Part shown: positions 13,201 through 25,357 of the stretch, one piece after another
Numbering within the stretch: position 1 is the stretch's first letter
Layout of the letters: every line of letters begins with the position of its first letter
From: Pseudorasbora parva
Lineage: Eukaryota > Chordata > Actinopteri > Cypriniformes > Gobionidae
Assembly (NCBI RefSeq): GCF_024679245.1
Contig: NC_090184.1
Coordinates: 19,041,644 to 19,105,643 of the forward strand
DNA: 64,000 nucleotides
Direction: 5' to 3'
The notes under the pieces: model-generated
The model's input: the letters and a program-made list of their open reading frames with translations, nothing else
Told to the model about the DNA's origin: nothing
The model's database searches: none
Position numbers and translations under genes: made by a program

Positions 13201-13390
13201 ACACCCAGAAAACCACTCGCAACACGCTGAAAAGTTAGTATTTACCACTTACATCATTAATTCAATATATTTGTGCTTAGGTTCTGCAGAAGATGGCCCG
13301 AGAGTCGTGTTCATGGTGGACCTGTGGCATCCAAACGTGGCGGCGGCCGAGAGACAGGCACTGGACTACATCTTTACCCCTGGACGCTGA
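7272..13390 (+). CDS. asphd2: Aspartate beta-hydroxylase domain-containing protein 2
   Basis: Three coding exons, 7272-8166, 8605-8718 and 13281-13390, splice in frame (895+114+110 nt) to a 372-aa protein, close to the length of mammalian ASPHD2. Residues ~25-45 form a membrane anchor ending in FIWYCYRVG, giving a type II membrane protein. A Gly-rich linker follows, then the Asp/Arg beta-hydroxylase domain (~170-372). The signature EHYGPTN carries iron-ligand candidate His286, and DDSFLH carries His331; the C-terminus [11 protein letters not shown] is conserved. The family is 2-oxoglutarate/Fe(II) dioxygenase-like, but the substrate of ASPHD2 is not established. Introns use GT-AG sites (gtaaga, gtgaga; acceptors gtgtgcag, gtgcttag). 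The ATG at 7272 is chosen because [11 protein letters not shown] matches the conserved WSL.. N-terminus. The upstream in-frame ATG at 7248 adds only MNLCSYAG and lies outside the conserved part. The last intron (8719-13280) holds two transposons. Confidence 0.93.
8719..9669 (+). other. asphd2: asphd2 intron 2, first part
   Basis: AT-rich intronic sequence after the donor gtgaga at 8719. I see no exon, RNA gene or clear repeat boundary here. Confidence 0.6.
9670..10147 (-). mobile_element. TAGCCT/AGGCTA-ended non-autonomous DNA element
   Basis: This is a reverse-orientation relative of the element at 26434-26961. It shares 'gacaagccagg', 'cccacatcaaga', the 'cgccgtatctggtcggc' region and the terminal 'gtctagatttctaggcta'. 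The left end has TTGCCT in place of TAGCCT. No clear target duplication flanks this copy, suggesting age or end erosion. No transposase is encoded. Confidence 0.7.
10185..11312 (-). mobile_element. Degenerate Tc1/mariner element in asphd2 intron
   Basis: The terminal inverted repeats contain 'atcaggcataacatt' next to TA dinucleotides (TA at 10183-10184 and 11313-11314). On the minus strand, frames spell Tc1 transposase motifs: [17 protein letters not shown] near 10530-10470 and [16 protein letters not shown] near 10435-10385. These hold the second Asp and the catalytic Glu. The frame is broken by stops and shifts, and the middle (about 10625-11063) does not read as transposase, pointing to an internal insertion or rearrangement. 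It is not mobile on its own. Confidence 0.8.
11313..13280 (+). other. asphd2: asphd2 intron 2, last part
   Basis: AT-rich intronic sequence with a short CA run (~11622-11641) and poly-T runs (~11855-11875, ~12636-12651). A GC-richer stretch at 12710-13080 resembles a decayed transposon ('ggccctgatcagacaaaac' near 12700 and 'cgttctgtctaataagg' near 13080 are roughly inverted). No exon is seen until the acceptor at 13279-13280. Confidence 0.5.
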
Positions 13391-14500
13391 AAGAGAAGAG
13401 AAGAGAAGAAAGGGTTAACAGTGTCCATTGTATTAACAGTATGAGATGAGTGCAAAGGGAAAGACGGAGTGTGGAGAACATCAGTCTCTTCCTCTAGTAT
13501 ACGTACCTTTACTCCTCACTTTTCCTCTTGGCACTGCTTCAGTAGAGACTCCGATGTACCGTCACTATTGTACATTATCAATGTTTACAGACCTCTTCAA
13601 GTCTAACCATAGCCAAAACCTGCTGGTGAACTGTGCTTGAGACGAAGCCCTCGCATTCATGTTGTTCGTACAATTTAGCTGCAGGGTGACTTTATACCCA
13701 GCGAGTGTCATGGTATCATTTCACCAAAAGCATTGACAGTCAATCGCACATGGAAATGCACTTTTTGCCACAGCCAGGTAGGGTTGTATAGGAAGCACAG
13801 TACAATGTTTGGTCTGTACATTTTTACTGAGGTTAGGCTTACAGAAGCTAAGCTAAACAGTCGTAAAACGACATATGCTGCAGTGTCAGGGGATTTGACA
13901 TTTACAGCAAAGTTGTGTGGATATATTGCAGAGATGGAACACAAAGTGAACTGAAGCACTACCAGCTAATATGTCAAATGACCTCCATTAAGCGCACTAG
14001 TGGCAAGTTGTTTTTCCGCCACACCTAAGTCAGGGTCGGATCGCTGCGATGGGGGAGAATACGAGCACATCAATTCAGCCTGCTTTCCACTTTACTCTTT
14101 CCTACCTTGAATTTTCGAATCGATTCAAAACTTATCAATCGCTTTGTATCTCTGTGACACTAAAGAGGGACAGGGCGCTTAATATTTTGGGAAAACGCAA
14201 CGTAATGGCTGTTAATGTGTGCTAGGTTCAACCTTATCGTGCTTTGTCGTACTGCTTGTAAGCAGAGCTTTCGTGGTTGTCGCATCGATATGGTACATTC
14301 CTTTTGTAAGACGACAGATCGTTTTGAGACCGTTTCGTGAGAAGTGACATTTTATATCATTGTGAGACTTTTGGAGTTGCAGATCAATTTTATGACAACG
14401 TTCCTACTTCCATGTTTCCAAAATCGTGTGCCATGGACTCTCTTTGCAATGGATTGAGTAATTCTGTAGATTTAATAAAGAACTAATTCAATATCTGGCT
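13391..14500 (+). other. asphd2: asphd2 3' UTR
   Basis: Sequence following the stop codon at 13388-13390 shows no further coding potential and reaches a canonical AATAAA at 14474-14479. This gives a 3' UTR of about 1.1 kb. A 'gaagagaagagaagaaag' purine tract lies just after the stop. Confidence 0.6.
14474..14479 (+). terminator. asphd2: asphd2 poly(A) signal
   Basis: A canonical AATAAA hexamer ('atttaataaagaac') about 1.08 kb after the stop codon. A second possible AATAAA lies near 14611. Choice of the first is by position. Confidence 0.55.
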
Positions 14501-15324
14501 CGGTGTACTTTGTGGAAATGCTTGTATACAAATGTGTTTAAAATATAACGTGACATGGTGTTTTGTATTAATGCAAATTAACTGGGTGGGTATGATAAAG
14601 ATCTGGTAACAATAAAATTAGCTTCTGCTTGGGAACATACCTGCTATATTATGCCATGCATTAAAGCAACACGCTGGATGTTTGGAGGATTTGGTATATG
14701 GGGGTGGCAGATAGAAGGGGAGTGATGCAAACCGCAGCCATTATCAGACTGCAGCTCTGGAGATTTACATAACTAACCTCTTTTGATAACGCAAAGGGGC
14801 GAGTGATAAATAGTAGATGAATGAAACTAGATAAAAGGTAAATGCAATCCACCTACGATCCATATCTGTTCTTCAGATAGCCTTTTGCAGAGGTTGCAGA
14901 TCTAATATTCAGTTAGTGTTCATACTGCAGAAAATCATTACCGTAGTATGGCGTTACAAACTACATTTTCTTATGTAAATATCAATGGCCTTTGAACCGA
15001 CATGTAAAATGTTAATTCCAATTCCAAGCAGCAGACACACTTCCCTGCTAACATTCATATTAAATTATGAAAATCTTCTGAATGGTCAAAATCTCTCTCT
15101 TCTTGGTAATGGGAACATTAAGAAAACATTTGTCACTATGGGATATATTTTAGTGCTCTGGACATTCTGAAACAAGTTGTAGGCCTAATACTTACAAATG
15201 TTAGATGATCATCCAACTCATCCATTAACGAAATATAAATGATATATAAATAATGTTTTTGTGTTAACGTGTTTTGAGAATATTATCGAAGACCAGACAA
15301 CTTTTAACTACCATTCTATTAACA
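14500..15324. other. Intergenic spacer without recognised features
   Basis: AT-rich sequence between asphd2 and the hAT element. No domain-bearing frame, RNA gene or repeat boundary is seen. The last 8 bp (15317-15324) are the left target duplication of the following element. Confidence 0.5.
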
Positions 15325-16203
15325 CAGAGGTGGACAAAGTACACAACTTCATTACTTGAGTAAAAGTAAAAGTACTGGTCAAATATTACTCCGTTACAAG
15401 TGAAAGTTGTAAAAACAGATTTTTACTTGAGTAAAAGTACAGAAGTATTTGTTTTCAAAAGTACTTAAGTATCAAAGTAAATTTCCTTTTTTATGTCAAC
15501 GCATTATTTTATTATTGTTGTATAGATGCATATTATGCCATCATGGTTTAAGCCATTCAGTGATGCTCCATCAGACATACTAGCATAGGACTAACTTAAA
15601 CTCATTTAAATACTTGTATAAAAGTTACAAAGCTCTTTACGAAGCTGCTGTCACTTTAAGGCCAAATGCACGGATCCAATACACTGATACACATCTGATA
15701 TTCTCCAACTGTTTACTCTTCTCTTTCTCCCAGATGTTTATATTGTTATAATTTTATAAGACATGCACCAAGTGTATGCTAACTAAACTAATCTTGATTT
15801 TTTTTTAAAACTAAAACATACTTTCAAAGTATGGCTATGGGTGCACACACTGTGCCTAAGAACCGTCGTCTTCCATTTTGCTATGAACTGATCAGTGTTC
15901 AAAAAAAGTTTGGGAAATGTATATGACCCTATAAGAGTGATTCCTGACAGACTGTCTGCAACAACAACAAAACCTTTTAAAGATGGAAAAAATCATCCTC
16001 TGACTCTCAGAGCTGCTACAGAAACGACTTTCGAAATAGATAGAAATGTAAAAAAGTAAAAAGTACGATATTTGTCTTTCAAATGCAGTGAAGTAAAAGT
16101 AAAAGTATCCAGAAAAAATTATACTCCAGTAAAGTACAGATACTCAAAAAGTGTACTTAAGTACAGTACTCAAGTAAATGTACTTAGTTACTGTCCATCT
16201 CTG
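15325..16203. mobile_element. hAT-type non-autonomous element
   Basis: The ends are inverted: 'cagaggtggacaaagta' at the left and 'tactgtccatctctg' at the right. They are flanked by a perfect 8-bp target duplication TATTAACA (15317-15324 and 16204-16211), as hAT transposons make. Subterminal sequences are rich in 'gtaaaagta' and 'acttgagta' words in opposite orientations near the two ends. These are probable transposase-binding repeats. The 879-bp element has no transposase. Confidence 0.9.
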
Positions 16204-16379
16204 TATTAACATTACTGGAAGATTGTTTGTTTATAACTTTGAGAAGCTTAGACAAAACTCGGAGAATGTTCCCTGTTAGCTGCCTTGTCACATCCATTCG
16301 AATAGTTTAATAATCAATTAAATACATTGATTTTATTTTAGTAAATGGGTGGTTTTGAGGTCCGGGCCTCATGAATGTA

Positions 16380-16622
16380 AAGGGTTAGTTCACCCAAAAA
16401 TAAAAATTGTCATCAATTCCTCACCCTTATGTCGTTCCAATCCCGTACAATATTCATTCATCTTCAGAGCACAAATAAAGATATTTTGATGAAATCTGAG
16501 AGCTCTGTGGCCCCTCCATAAGTCACAAGTTAAAAGTTAGCTCACTTTCAGAAAGTTAGAAAAGGCATTGTTAAAATAGTACATGTGACTCCAGTGGTTC
16601 AATCTTAATTTTATGAAGTGAT
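16380..16622. repeat. 'gttagttcacccaaaa' MITE fragment
   Basis: The start 'ggttagttcacccaaaaata', then 'tcctcacccttatgtcgttcc', matches a short interspersed DNA element repeated elsewhere in this window (about 29816, 30541, 61055 and 62790). Only one end is present; it is cut off where the LINE fragment begins at ~16623. Confidence 0.65.
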
Positions 16623-17118
16623 GAGTCCCGCTGGCCTGTGGTGTTCCCCAGAGCTCTATTCTGGCTCCCGTTCTGTTTTCTATTTATATGCTTCCAATTG
16701 GATCTATCTTTCGAAAAAATTGTATTAGTTACCATTGTTATGCAGACGACACACAAATATATCTCCCTATAAACCATGCAAATAATTTAGACACACTGAC
16801 AGCTTGCCTTGATGACATTAAAGCGTGGATGTCTTTACATTTTTTAAGTCTAAATGAGAGCAAAACGGAGGTTGTGGTGTTTGCCTCCTCTGTTGACAAA
16901 AACGTTTCAAAATTAAATCTGAGTTTGCTGGCGCCCTTTGTTAAACCATACGTGAAAAATTTGGGTGTTATACTTGACAGTGCCTTAAAGCTTGATAGGC
17001 AGGTAAATCAAGTTGTTAAGTCAAGTTTTTATCAACTGCGTGTTCTGGTTAAAACAAAGTCGTTTCTCTCTTTTAATAACTTTGAAAGAGTTATTCATGC
17101 TTTTATCACCACTAGACT
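16623..17118 (+). pseudogene. L2-type LINE reverse transcriptase, 5' part
   Basis: Translation gives VPQSSILAPVLF then HCYADDTQIYLP, the reverse transcriptase fingers/palm region with the catalytic YADD box. A region typical of L2/CR1-group LINEs follows (LNESKTEVVVF, NLGVILDSALKLDRQV). The copy is 5'-truncated. At 17118 the frame is interrupted after HAFITTRL by the foldback element. It resumes at 21314 with DYCNSLYLG, so the two halves were one reading frame before insertion. Confidence 0.85.
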
Positions 17119-17914
17119 ATGGAGGACCAACCCTGCACAAATTAAAAATAAATAAATTAATGAATGAATAAGTAAATAAATGAATGAATAAATAAATATA
17201 CACATATGTAAATTAATAAAAACATAAATAGATAAATAAATGTGATAATAGGAAAATAAATAACAGAATAAACGACTTGATAAAATAAGTATGATTCATT
17301 TTTAATCAAATACAATTTTGTATTATCGTTCCCTTAATTTATCATTTTCTGCTTTTATAAAAAATATATCTTTTTAACTTTCATTTATTTGTTAATTAAA
17401 TTTAACATGTATTTTTATATTTATGCGTTTATTTATTTTTTACATTTATTTTTCCCTCATGTATTTATTTTTACATTTATTGATCGATTGATTCATTTCT
17501 TTTTCTTTTTCCGTTTGCAACATGGAAATGAGGAGGGCGGTCCTTGTGTAGCTTCAGCACATCATTGGTTGAGAGCTCACCACAGTCTATGAAGCTCACG
17601 CATGCAGAATCAGACCAGCTGAGGAGAGTTGTCAGTAAATATGACTAAATGATCTGAATTTGAATTGTATAAATCTGAATTATTGACAAGTGTAATCTAA
17701 CAAAATTGAATATTATGTTGCATTTTACATAGTTCTGAATTTGAATTTTTTTAAATGTTGAATATAGAACCTTTGAAATTGAACACATCTGAAATGTTTT
17801 TATGTCGAAATTGTTTAGACATGTATTTTCAAACAGCAGATATTTTGTTCTGAATTAATAGACTGGAAATATTCAGTTTTTGAAAATACAGATTCAAGAT
17901 TTCAGATGAAGAAG

Positions 17915-18066
17915 AAATTCAGATCATCAAATTCAATATTCTAAAATTCAGATCATCAAATTCAATATTCTAAAATTCAGATCATCAAATTCAATATTCT
18001 ACAATTCAGATCATCAAATTCAATATTCTAAAATTCAGATCATCAAATTCAATATTCTAAAATTCA
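17915..18066 (+). repeat. 29-bp tandem repeat, five copies, left arm
   Basis: A unit reading 'aaattcagatcatcaaattc' plus 'aatattcta' repeats every 29 bp from 17915, five times, within the left arm of the foldback element. The fourth copy carries a single change nearby ('tctacaattcag'). Confidence 0.9.
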
Positions 18067-20023
18067 GATTGCAGAAATTCAGATCTTACAGAAAGTAGGC
18101 CAGAGGTCATCAGGGAAGAGTAAAGGATGTCAAAAAAATCCAACGGAGCACCATCTGATCATTTCATTTCCTATTTGTAATAAAAAATAAAGAGAAAAGA
18201 TCGAACAACCCCTTTATACTTTTTTGTTTATTTTAGATTAATGCACAGAAAAAGAGATTTCGGCTAGATTTCTCATTTTTCGTGCGTGATTTACAAATCG
18301 CTGATTAGTGAAGAAAATCTAAGCATTTGACGTCATCTGTCGTTCTCCAGCGTTGAATCCAAAATCGCCCCCTAAACCCTCACTATTCCCTACTTTAGTC
18401 CACTAATACAGTAAACTTGAACGAGTGAATGAATGTAGATCCGATGAGTTTTCTTTCGGGGGTGGGGGGTGAAGTTGTTAACAATAATAATGGGAAATGC
18501 TCTAATGTGGCGTGACCTATTTTTTAACAGTCTATGGCGTGGCATTCACAGATCACTGTAGCCCTCAGTTCAAGCAAACGGCAGCTCATGACATGAACCA
18601 ATCACCTCCGCTTTACAACACGAGAGAAATCATCAATGAACACACAGGGCTGACTGTAAGGGCTCCACATTATCTTTGTCTGGGACAAATCAAAGAGGAT
18701 TTTACTTTCCCGACCGGACAAATAAAACATTAAAATAACCAGATAATAATTTATTTATTATTATATTCAATGTAAACAGCGACTGATAATGGAGTGTATC
18801 TCTGGTAACAATGTCACATTGAGGCTGGCGCTGCCTGTCTCTTTGAGACATTCGTGGAGAAATCAAAACAAGTGAGCAGCAATATAAACGATTTCAAAAA
18901 GCTACATATTGCAATCGTGAATTGTGTAGCATAATTCATTATTAGGTAATTACATTTTAGACTAAAAAAACTTATTTTGTTCTATTTCAACTATGATTTC
19001 ACTGACGAATATAGTTCCAAAGGAACAACACTCAGCGCGGTGTTTTGTATTGAATGAATCAGCGTTTTGAATGAATCATTTGAATGAACGACTCAATGAC
19101 TCACTCATTAAGACGATCACTTGCTTCCACCTATTGGCGGTTTAGTTTCATGTTTAAAAGTATCATTGAATTTTTTTATTTGTATATTCAAACATTTAGA
19201 ACATCAATCTCATAACATTATTTATTGCCGTTTTATTTTTGCAGTTTAAATTAATTAATTTGATTGGTAAAAGCCCTAGTGTCTTACTATTATAACTGCA
19301 TTTATTAATCAAATGTAAGAATTGAACATGAAATGCATACATTTAATAAGATTTAAAAAATTGCCTTTATAAAATGACATAACGCCCTGGGGTAAATATC
19401 ACAAATATGCAGATTTAAGTAGGCCTATGTAAAAGCTGATAGAACACTGATGAGAATATTGCTTCAAAATCAATATATTTATACCACCAAAAATCCCCCC
19501 AATACACTCTACAGTACATAAAATTTACTCTGTACTCTACTCTGTACGCTGTACCTGATAGGCCAGATTTTGAAACTTGTTTGCAGGTATTGAGGGTATA
19601 GGGGGCGATTTCAGATTCAGCCCAGGTCTGTTCAACAAAATAGTAGTCTTATAGCAGTAGAAGACTACCGCTTCTTAAACTGTACAGGGCAGGTCCTAGA
19701 TCAGGCGACTTTTCTGTGCAAACCCATTTCACAGAAAAAAATGTTTATCTGATATATAAAACATGAATCAGTACCCAACCTTATTTAATTGTGCGGTAAA
19801 CCACACGAAAAATGAGAAATCTAGCCGAAATCTCTTTTTCTGTGCATTAATCTAAAATAAACAAAAAAGTATAAAGGGGTTGTTCGATCTTTTCTCTTTA
19901 TTTTTTATTACAAATAGGAAATGAAATGATCAGATGGTGCTCCGTTGGATTTTTCTGACATCCTTTACTCTTCCCTGATGACCTCTGGCCTACTTTCTGT
20001 AAGATCTGAATTTCTGCAATCTG

Positions 20024-20144
20024 AATTGTAGAATATTGAATTTGATGATCTGAATTTTAGAATATTGAATTTGATGATCTGAATTTTAGAATATTGAATT
20101 TGATGATCTGAATTTTAGAATATTGAATTTGATGATCTGAATTT
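20024..20144 (-). repeat. 29-bp tandem repeat, four copies, right arm
   Basis: The reverse complement of the 17915-18066 array, but with four units instead of five. The arms have therefore diverged in repeat number since they formed. Confidence 0.85.
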
Positions 20145-20422
20145 CTTCTTCATCTGAAATCTTGAATCTGTATTTTCAAAAACTGAATATTTCCAGTCTA
20201 TTAATTCAGAACAAAATATCTGCTGTTTGAAAATACATGTCTAAACAATTTCGACATAAAAACATTTCAGATGTGTTCAATTTCAAAGGTTCTATATTCA
20301 ACATTTAAAAAAATTCAAATTCAGAACTATGTAAAATGCAACATAATATTCAATTTTGTTAGATTACACTTGTCAATAATTCAGATTTATACAATTCAAA
20401 TTCAGATCATTTAGTCATATTT

Positions 20423-20781
20423 CTAGCTCCATACTATGTTCTTTCACTAAAAACAAACGAATCGATGTTTCCAACAGTTTGACCCATTGAGAGATAAGTT
20501 CCAGTGGTACTTATCAGAAGAAAGTGCGATGGTCGTCACACCTTACTACCATCTGACTCACGGGTTTTGAATGTGCTGGCTGGGTTGCGTTGTTTTCGAC
20601 TTAATTCGCTAAGTAGCGCAACTCTCTAACGTCCGCCATAGTATAGGCCTACACATGCAAGAGCTTACAGCCTGTCGAGTTCAAAATCACTACTATAAGG
20701 ACCACTGGAACTTATCTCTCAATAGGTACAACTGTTTGAAACATCGATACGTTTGTTTAGTGAAAGAACTATGCGGCCTTC
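20423..20781. mobile_element. Palindromic insertion inside foldback right arm
   Basis: This 359-bp block is missing from the left arm. Its own ends are inverted: 'gttctttcactaaaaacaaa' near 20441 and 'gtttgtttagtgaaagaac' near 20752. 'gagataagttccagtggt' and 'accactggaacttatctc' form a second pair. ATTT occurs at both junctions (20419-20422 and 20782-20785) and may be the target duplication. It is MITE-like with no coding capacity. Confidence 0.7.
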
Positions 20782-21313
20782 ATTTACTGACAACTCTCCT
20801 CAGCTGGTCTGATTCTGCATGCGTGAGCTTCATAGACTGTGGTGAGCTCTCAACCAATGATGTGCTGAAGCTACACAAGGACCGCCCTCCTCATTTACAT
20901 GTTGCACACGGAAAAAGAAAAAGAAATGAATCAATCGATCAATAAATGTAAAAATAAATACATGAGAGAAAAATAAATGTAAAAAATAAATGAACGCATA
21001 AATATAAAAATAAATGTTAAAATAAATGTTAAATTTAATTAACAAATAAATAAAAGTTAAAAATATATATTTTTATAAAAACAGAAAAATAATAAATTAA
21101 GGGAAAGATAATTCAAAATTGTATTTGATTAAAAATGAATCATTTATTTTATCAAGTCGTTTATTCTGTTATTTAATTTCCTATTATCACATTTATCTAT
21201 TTTTGTTTTTATTAATTTACATATGTGTATATTTATTTATTCATTTATTTACTTATTCATTCATTCATTTATTTATTTTTAATTTGTGCAGGGTTGGTCC
21301 TCCATACTAGACT

Positions 21314-21640
21314 AGACTATTGCAATTCCCTATATCTGGGGATTGGACAGGCCTCTTTGAACCGCCTTCAAATGGTTCAAAATGCAGCTGCTAGAGTTTT
21401 AACGGGAGCACGCAAATTTGAACATATCACCCCAATCCTACGCTCCCTTCACTGGTTGCCGTTGCGCAATAGAATTGATTTTAAGGTACTGTTATTGGTT
21501 TTTAAATCATTCAATGGATTAGCACCACAATACCTTACAGACCTGCTGATTGAACACCACCTAGGGAGAGAACTTAGGTCTGCAAATCAGAGACTCTTAG
21601 GAGTCCCTTAAAACTAGATTAAAGTCTAGGGGCGACCGGG
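21314..21640 (+). pseudogene. L2-type LINE reverse transcriptase, 3' part
   Basis: Continuation of the LINE frame: DYCNSLYLG, RLQMVQNAAARVLTGARK, ITPILRSLHWLPLRNRIDFK and APQYLTDLL are the conserved C-terminal region of L2-group ORF2. The frame ends near 21611 with a stop after SANQRLLGVP. The copy is dead: truncated, interrupted and with an early end. Confidence 0.85.
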
Positions 21641-22135
21641 CCTTAAATATACAAACGTATATCGCACCATATTGAGTATGCTACCTATAGCCTAGGCCCT
21701 AGGCCTACTTGGTTCACACAGAACGTGTTTTTTCTTCTTCTTCTTCTACTGAACTACTTTTCCATTGTTTTTTTGTAAACATGAGACGGACGCGTTTCTG
21801 TGTGAATGTACCAACACAGAAAAGTTCACCAATCTATTGCGATGTAGTATAATTGCCACAAGGGGGAGTTAGACAGTCATTTCCCCGTGGAAGTGTGACA
21901 AGGCGTCTGTACAAGCAGCTCATAACGAGAGTCCGAATGAATGCTTTCACTCATCTTCTGAAGGTCAAGGTTAAGATTTTAAATTGGATGAGCAAGGCCT
22001 ATATCAGCACAAAAGGGCACCGTTTACCAATAGCAATGTCTGAGAGAGAAAACTGTGACAGCTGTTGGAGGTTGGCAACACAGTGGAGCGACATTATGAA
22101 GCAGACAGGAACACTGCAGGCCACATTCCCTAAGC

Positions 22136-22235
<100 letters not shown>

Positions 22236-22968
22236 ACACACACGCACACACACACACACAAAACCCATAGAACCATTTGTAACTTAACAACATGGCTGAA
22301 TGCCAAAACATGTGAGCGAGATGGGAGAAATACTCAAAAAGATGTCAAATTATTATTTTTTTTGCATATAGCTAGCCTATTTTGGAAACACTCATTCACT
22401 ATTCATTAATATTTAGAAGAAAATAAACATCTGATTATATAGTTTATTTACAAAGTCAAAGTGCAGATACCACATCATTTGCATCCACCCCTGTTAGTAA
22501 AGAACAGAAAGGCCTTTGCTAATAGAACCTAATTTTTTGCTATTTTTTTATTATTTTTTTACATGTAACTCGACTTTATGTTGTTGTAAGAAACATCTAT
22601 TATTTATTGCACAGGCAAAATAGAACAACAGCGTATCAATCTCCTAATAATATTACTATAGATTATAGTCTTTTATAATAGGTTGTGTATGTTTACATCG
22701 TTTAGAAATAAGGCTTGGAATGATCAAGGCAGAGGTGGACTTTTGAATCTAAATTTCATGTTTTATGCAGGTTATCTCAGTTGTGTTTCATAAGGAATAA
22801 ATGGACCGTGGAGTGGCCTGAGGCTGGGATGTCCTGCACATGCTGCGCAATGGGATGCTGTGTTTAATCAAGTGAAAATCTGTGGGCGAGAGAACTTCTC
22901 AACATGATGTGTTCTGAAAACTTTATCACCCCGGGGACACAGAGCACATTCAAGGCGGTGGAACTGAA

Positions 22969-22997
22969 CCCCACCCCACCCCCCCACCCCACCCCCC
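22969..22997 (-). other. G-quadruplex-forming tract on minus strand
   Basis: Five runs of four or more C's separated by single A's on the + strand give a minus strand with repeated G4-G7 tracts and 1-nt loops. This fits the classical quadruplex motif strongly. No nearby gene start explains it. Confidence 0.6.
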
Positions 22998-23542
22998 ATT
23001 TAAAAACAAACAATAGCCTATTAATCAACCATTTTTTTAATATCTCATGATTGCAGTCTTGGTTCATGAATATTATTCTGGATATTGCAAGCAGATTATA
23101 CACGCTGTAAACATTTTAAAAAGTTTAAACAGTTTGTATACAGCCTATATTGCACAAACTGATTTGAGATCTTGCAGTTTTATTAGAAAGAATGTCAGTG
23201 TGAAGCTCCTCTCTTCTGACACCAGGAGCCTATTGCACAAAACTAGGATAAGGGATTAAGCCGGGATATCTTGGTGATCCTGGCTCAATTCATCCACTAA
23301 TACAGTTATTTTTCGTTATTGTTATCGTTCTTGATGTGAGTGTGCCTTCAGATAAGTATTTTTGAAGATCTCATATTAGTAAATCTGTCATTATAAACTT
23401 ACTCTAATAAACAGAATTTTGATGTAACAATTTTAAGTAAAAATTTGATTATCAGTACTGGACATAATCTTTATTAAAAATGTTTTGATAAACCAGTTAG
23501 CTCAGAATGTTTACATAAACAGAACATTTTATATATATTAAC

Positions 23543-25249
<1,707 letters not shown>

Positions 25250-25357
25250 TATATTTATATATATATATATATATAATGTTTATGTTATAATATATTGTAC
25301 ACTGTATGTGTGTACACACAGTGGACATTATATATATATATATAGAGAGAGAGCAAA

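Larger units (their letters stand above)
17119..21305. mobile_element. 4.2-kb foldback element, 8-bp target duplication
   Basis: The element begins ATGGAGGACCAACCCTGCAC and ends with its reverse complement. It is flanked by an 8-bp direct repeat ACTAGACT (17111-17118, 21306-21313) taken from the LINE codons it interrupts. Its arms are very long inverted repeats: 17119-~18293 pairs with ~19797-21305. The first ~520 bp of each arm is AT-rich, then a GC-richer block ('cagaccagctgaggagagtt'). The right arm carries an extra 359-bp insertion (20423-20781) absent from the left. The ~1.5-kb centre has no transposase frame and contains a second inverted pair ('aatcgccccct' near 18363, 'agggggcgatt' near 19600). 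The 8-bp duplication suggests hAT-type mobilisation, by inference. Confidence 0.88.

Noticed and set aside
17928..18065. CRISPR-like array (regularly spaced 29-bp repeats)
   Set aside because: Units are contiguous tandem repeats without variable spacers, in a eukaryotic transposon arm.
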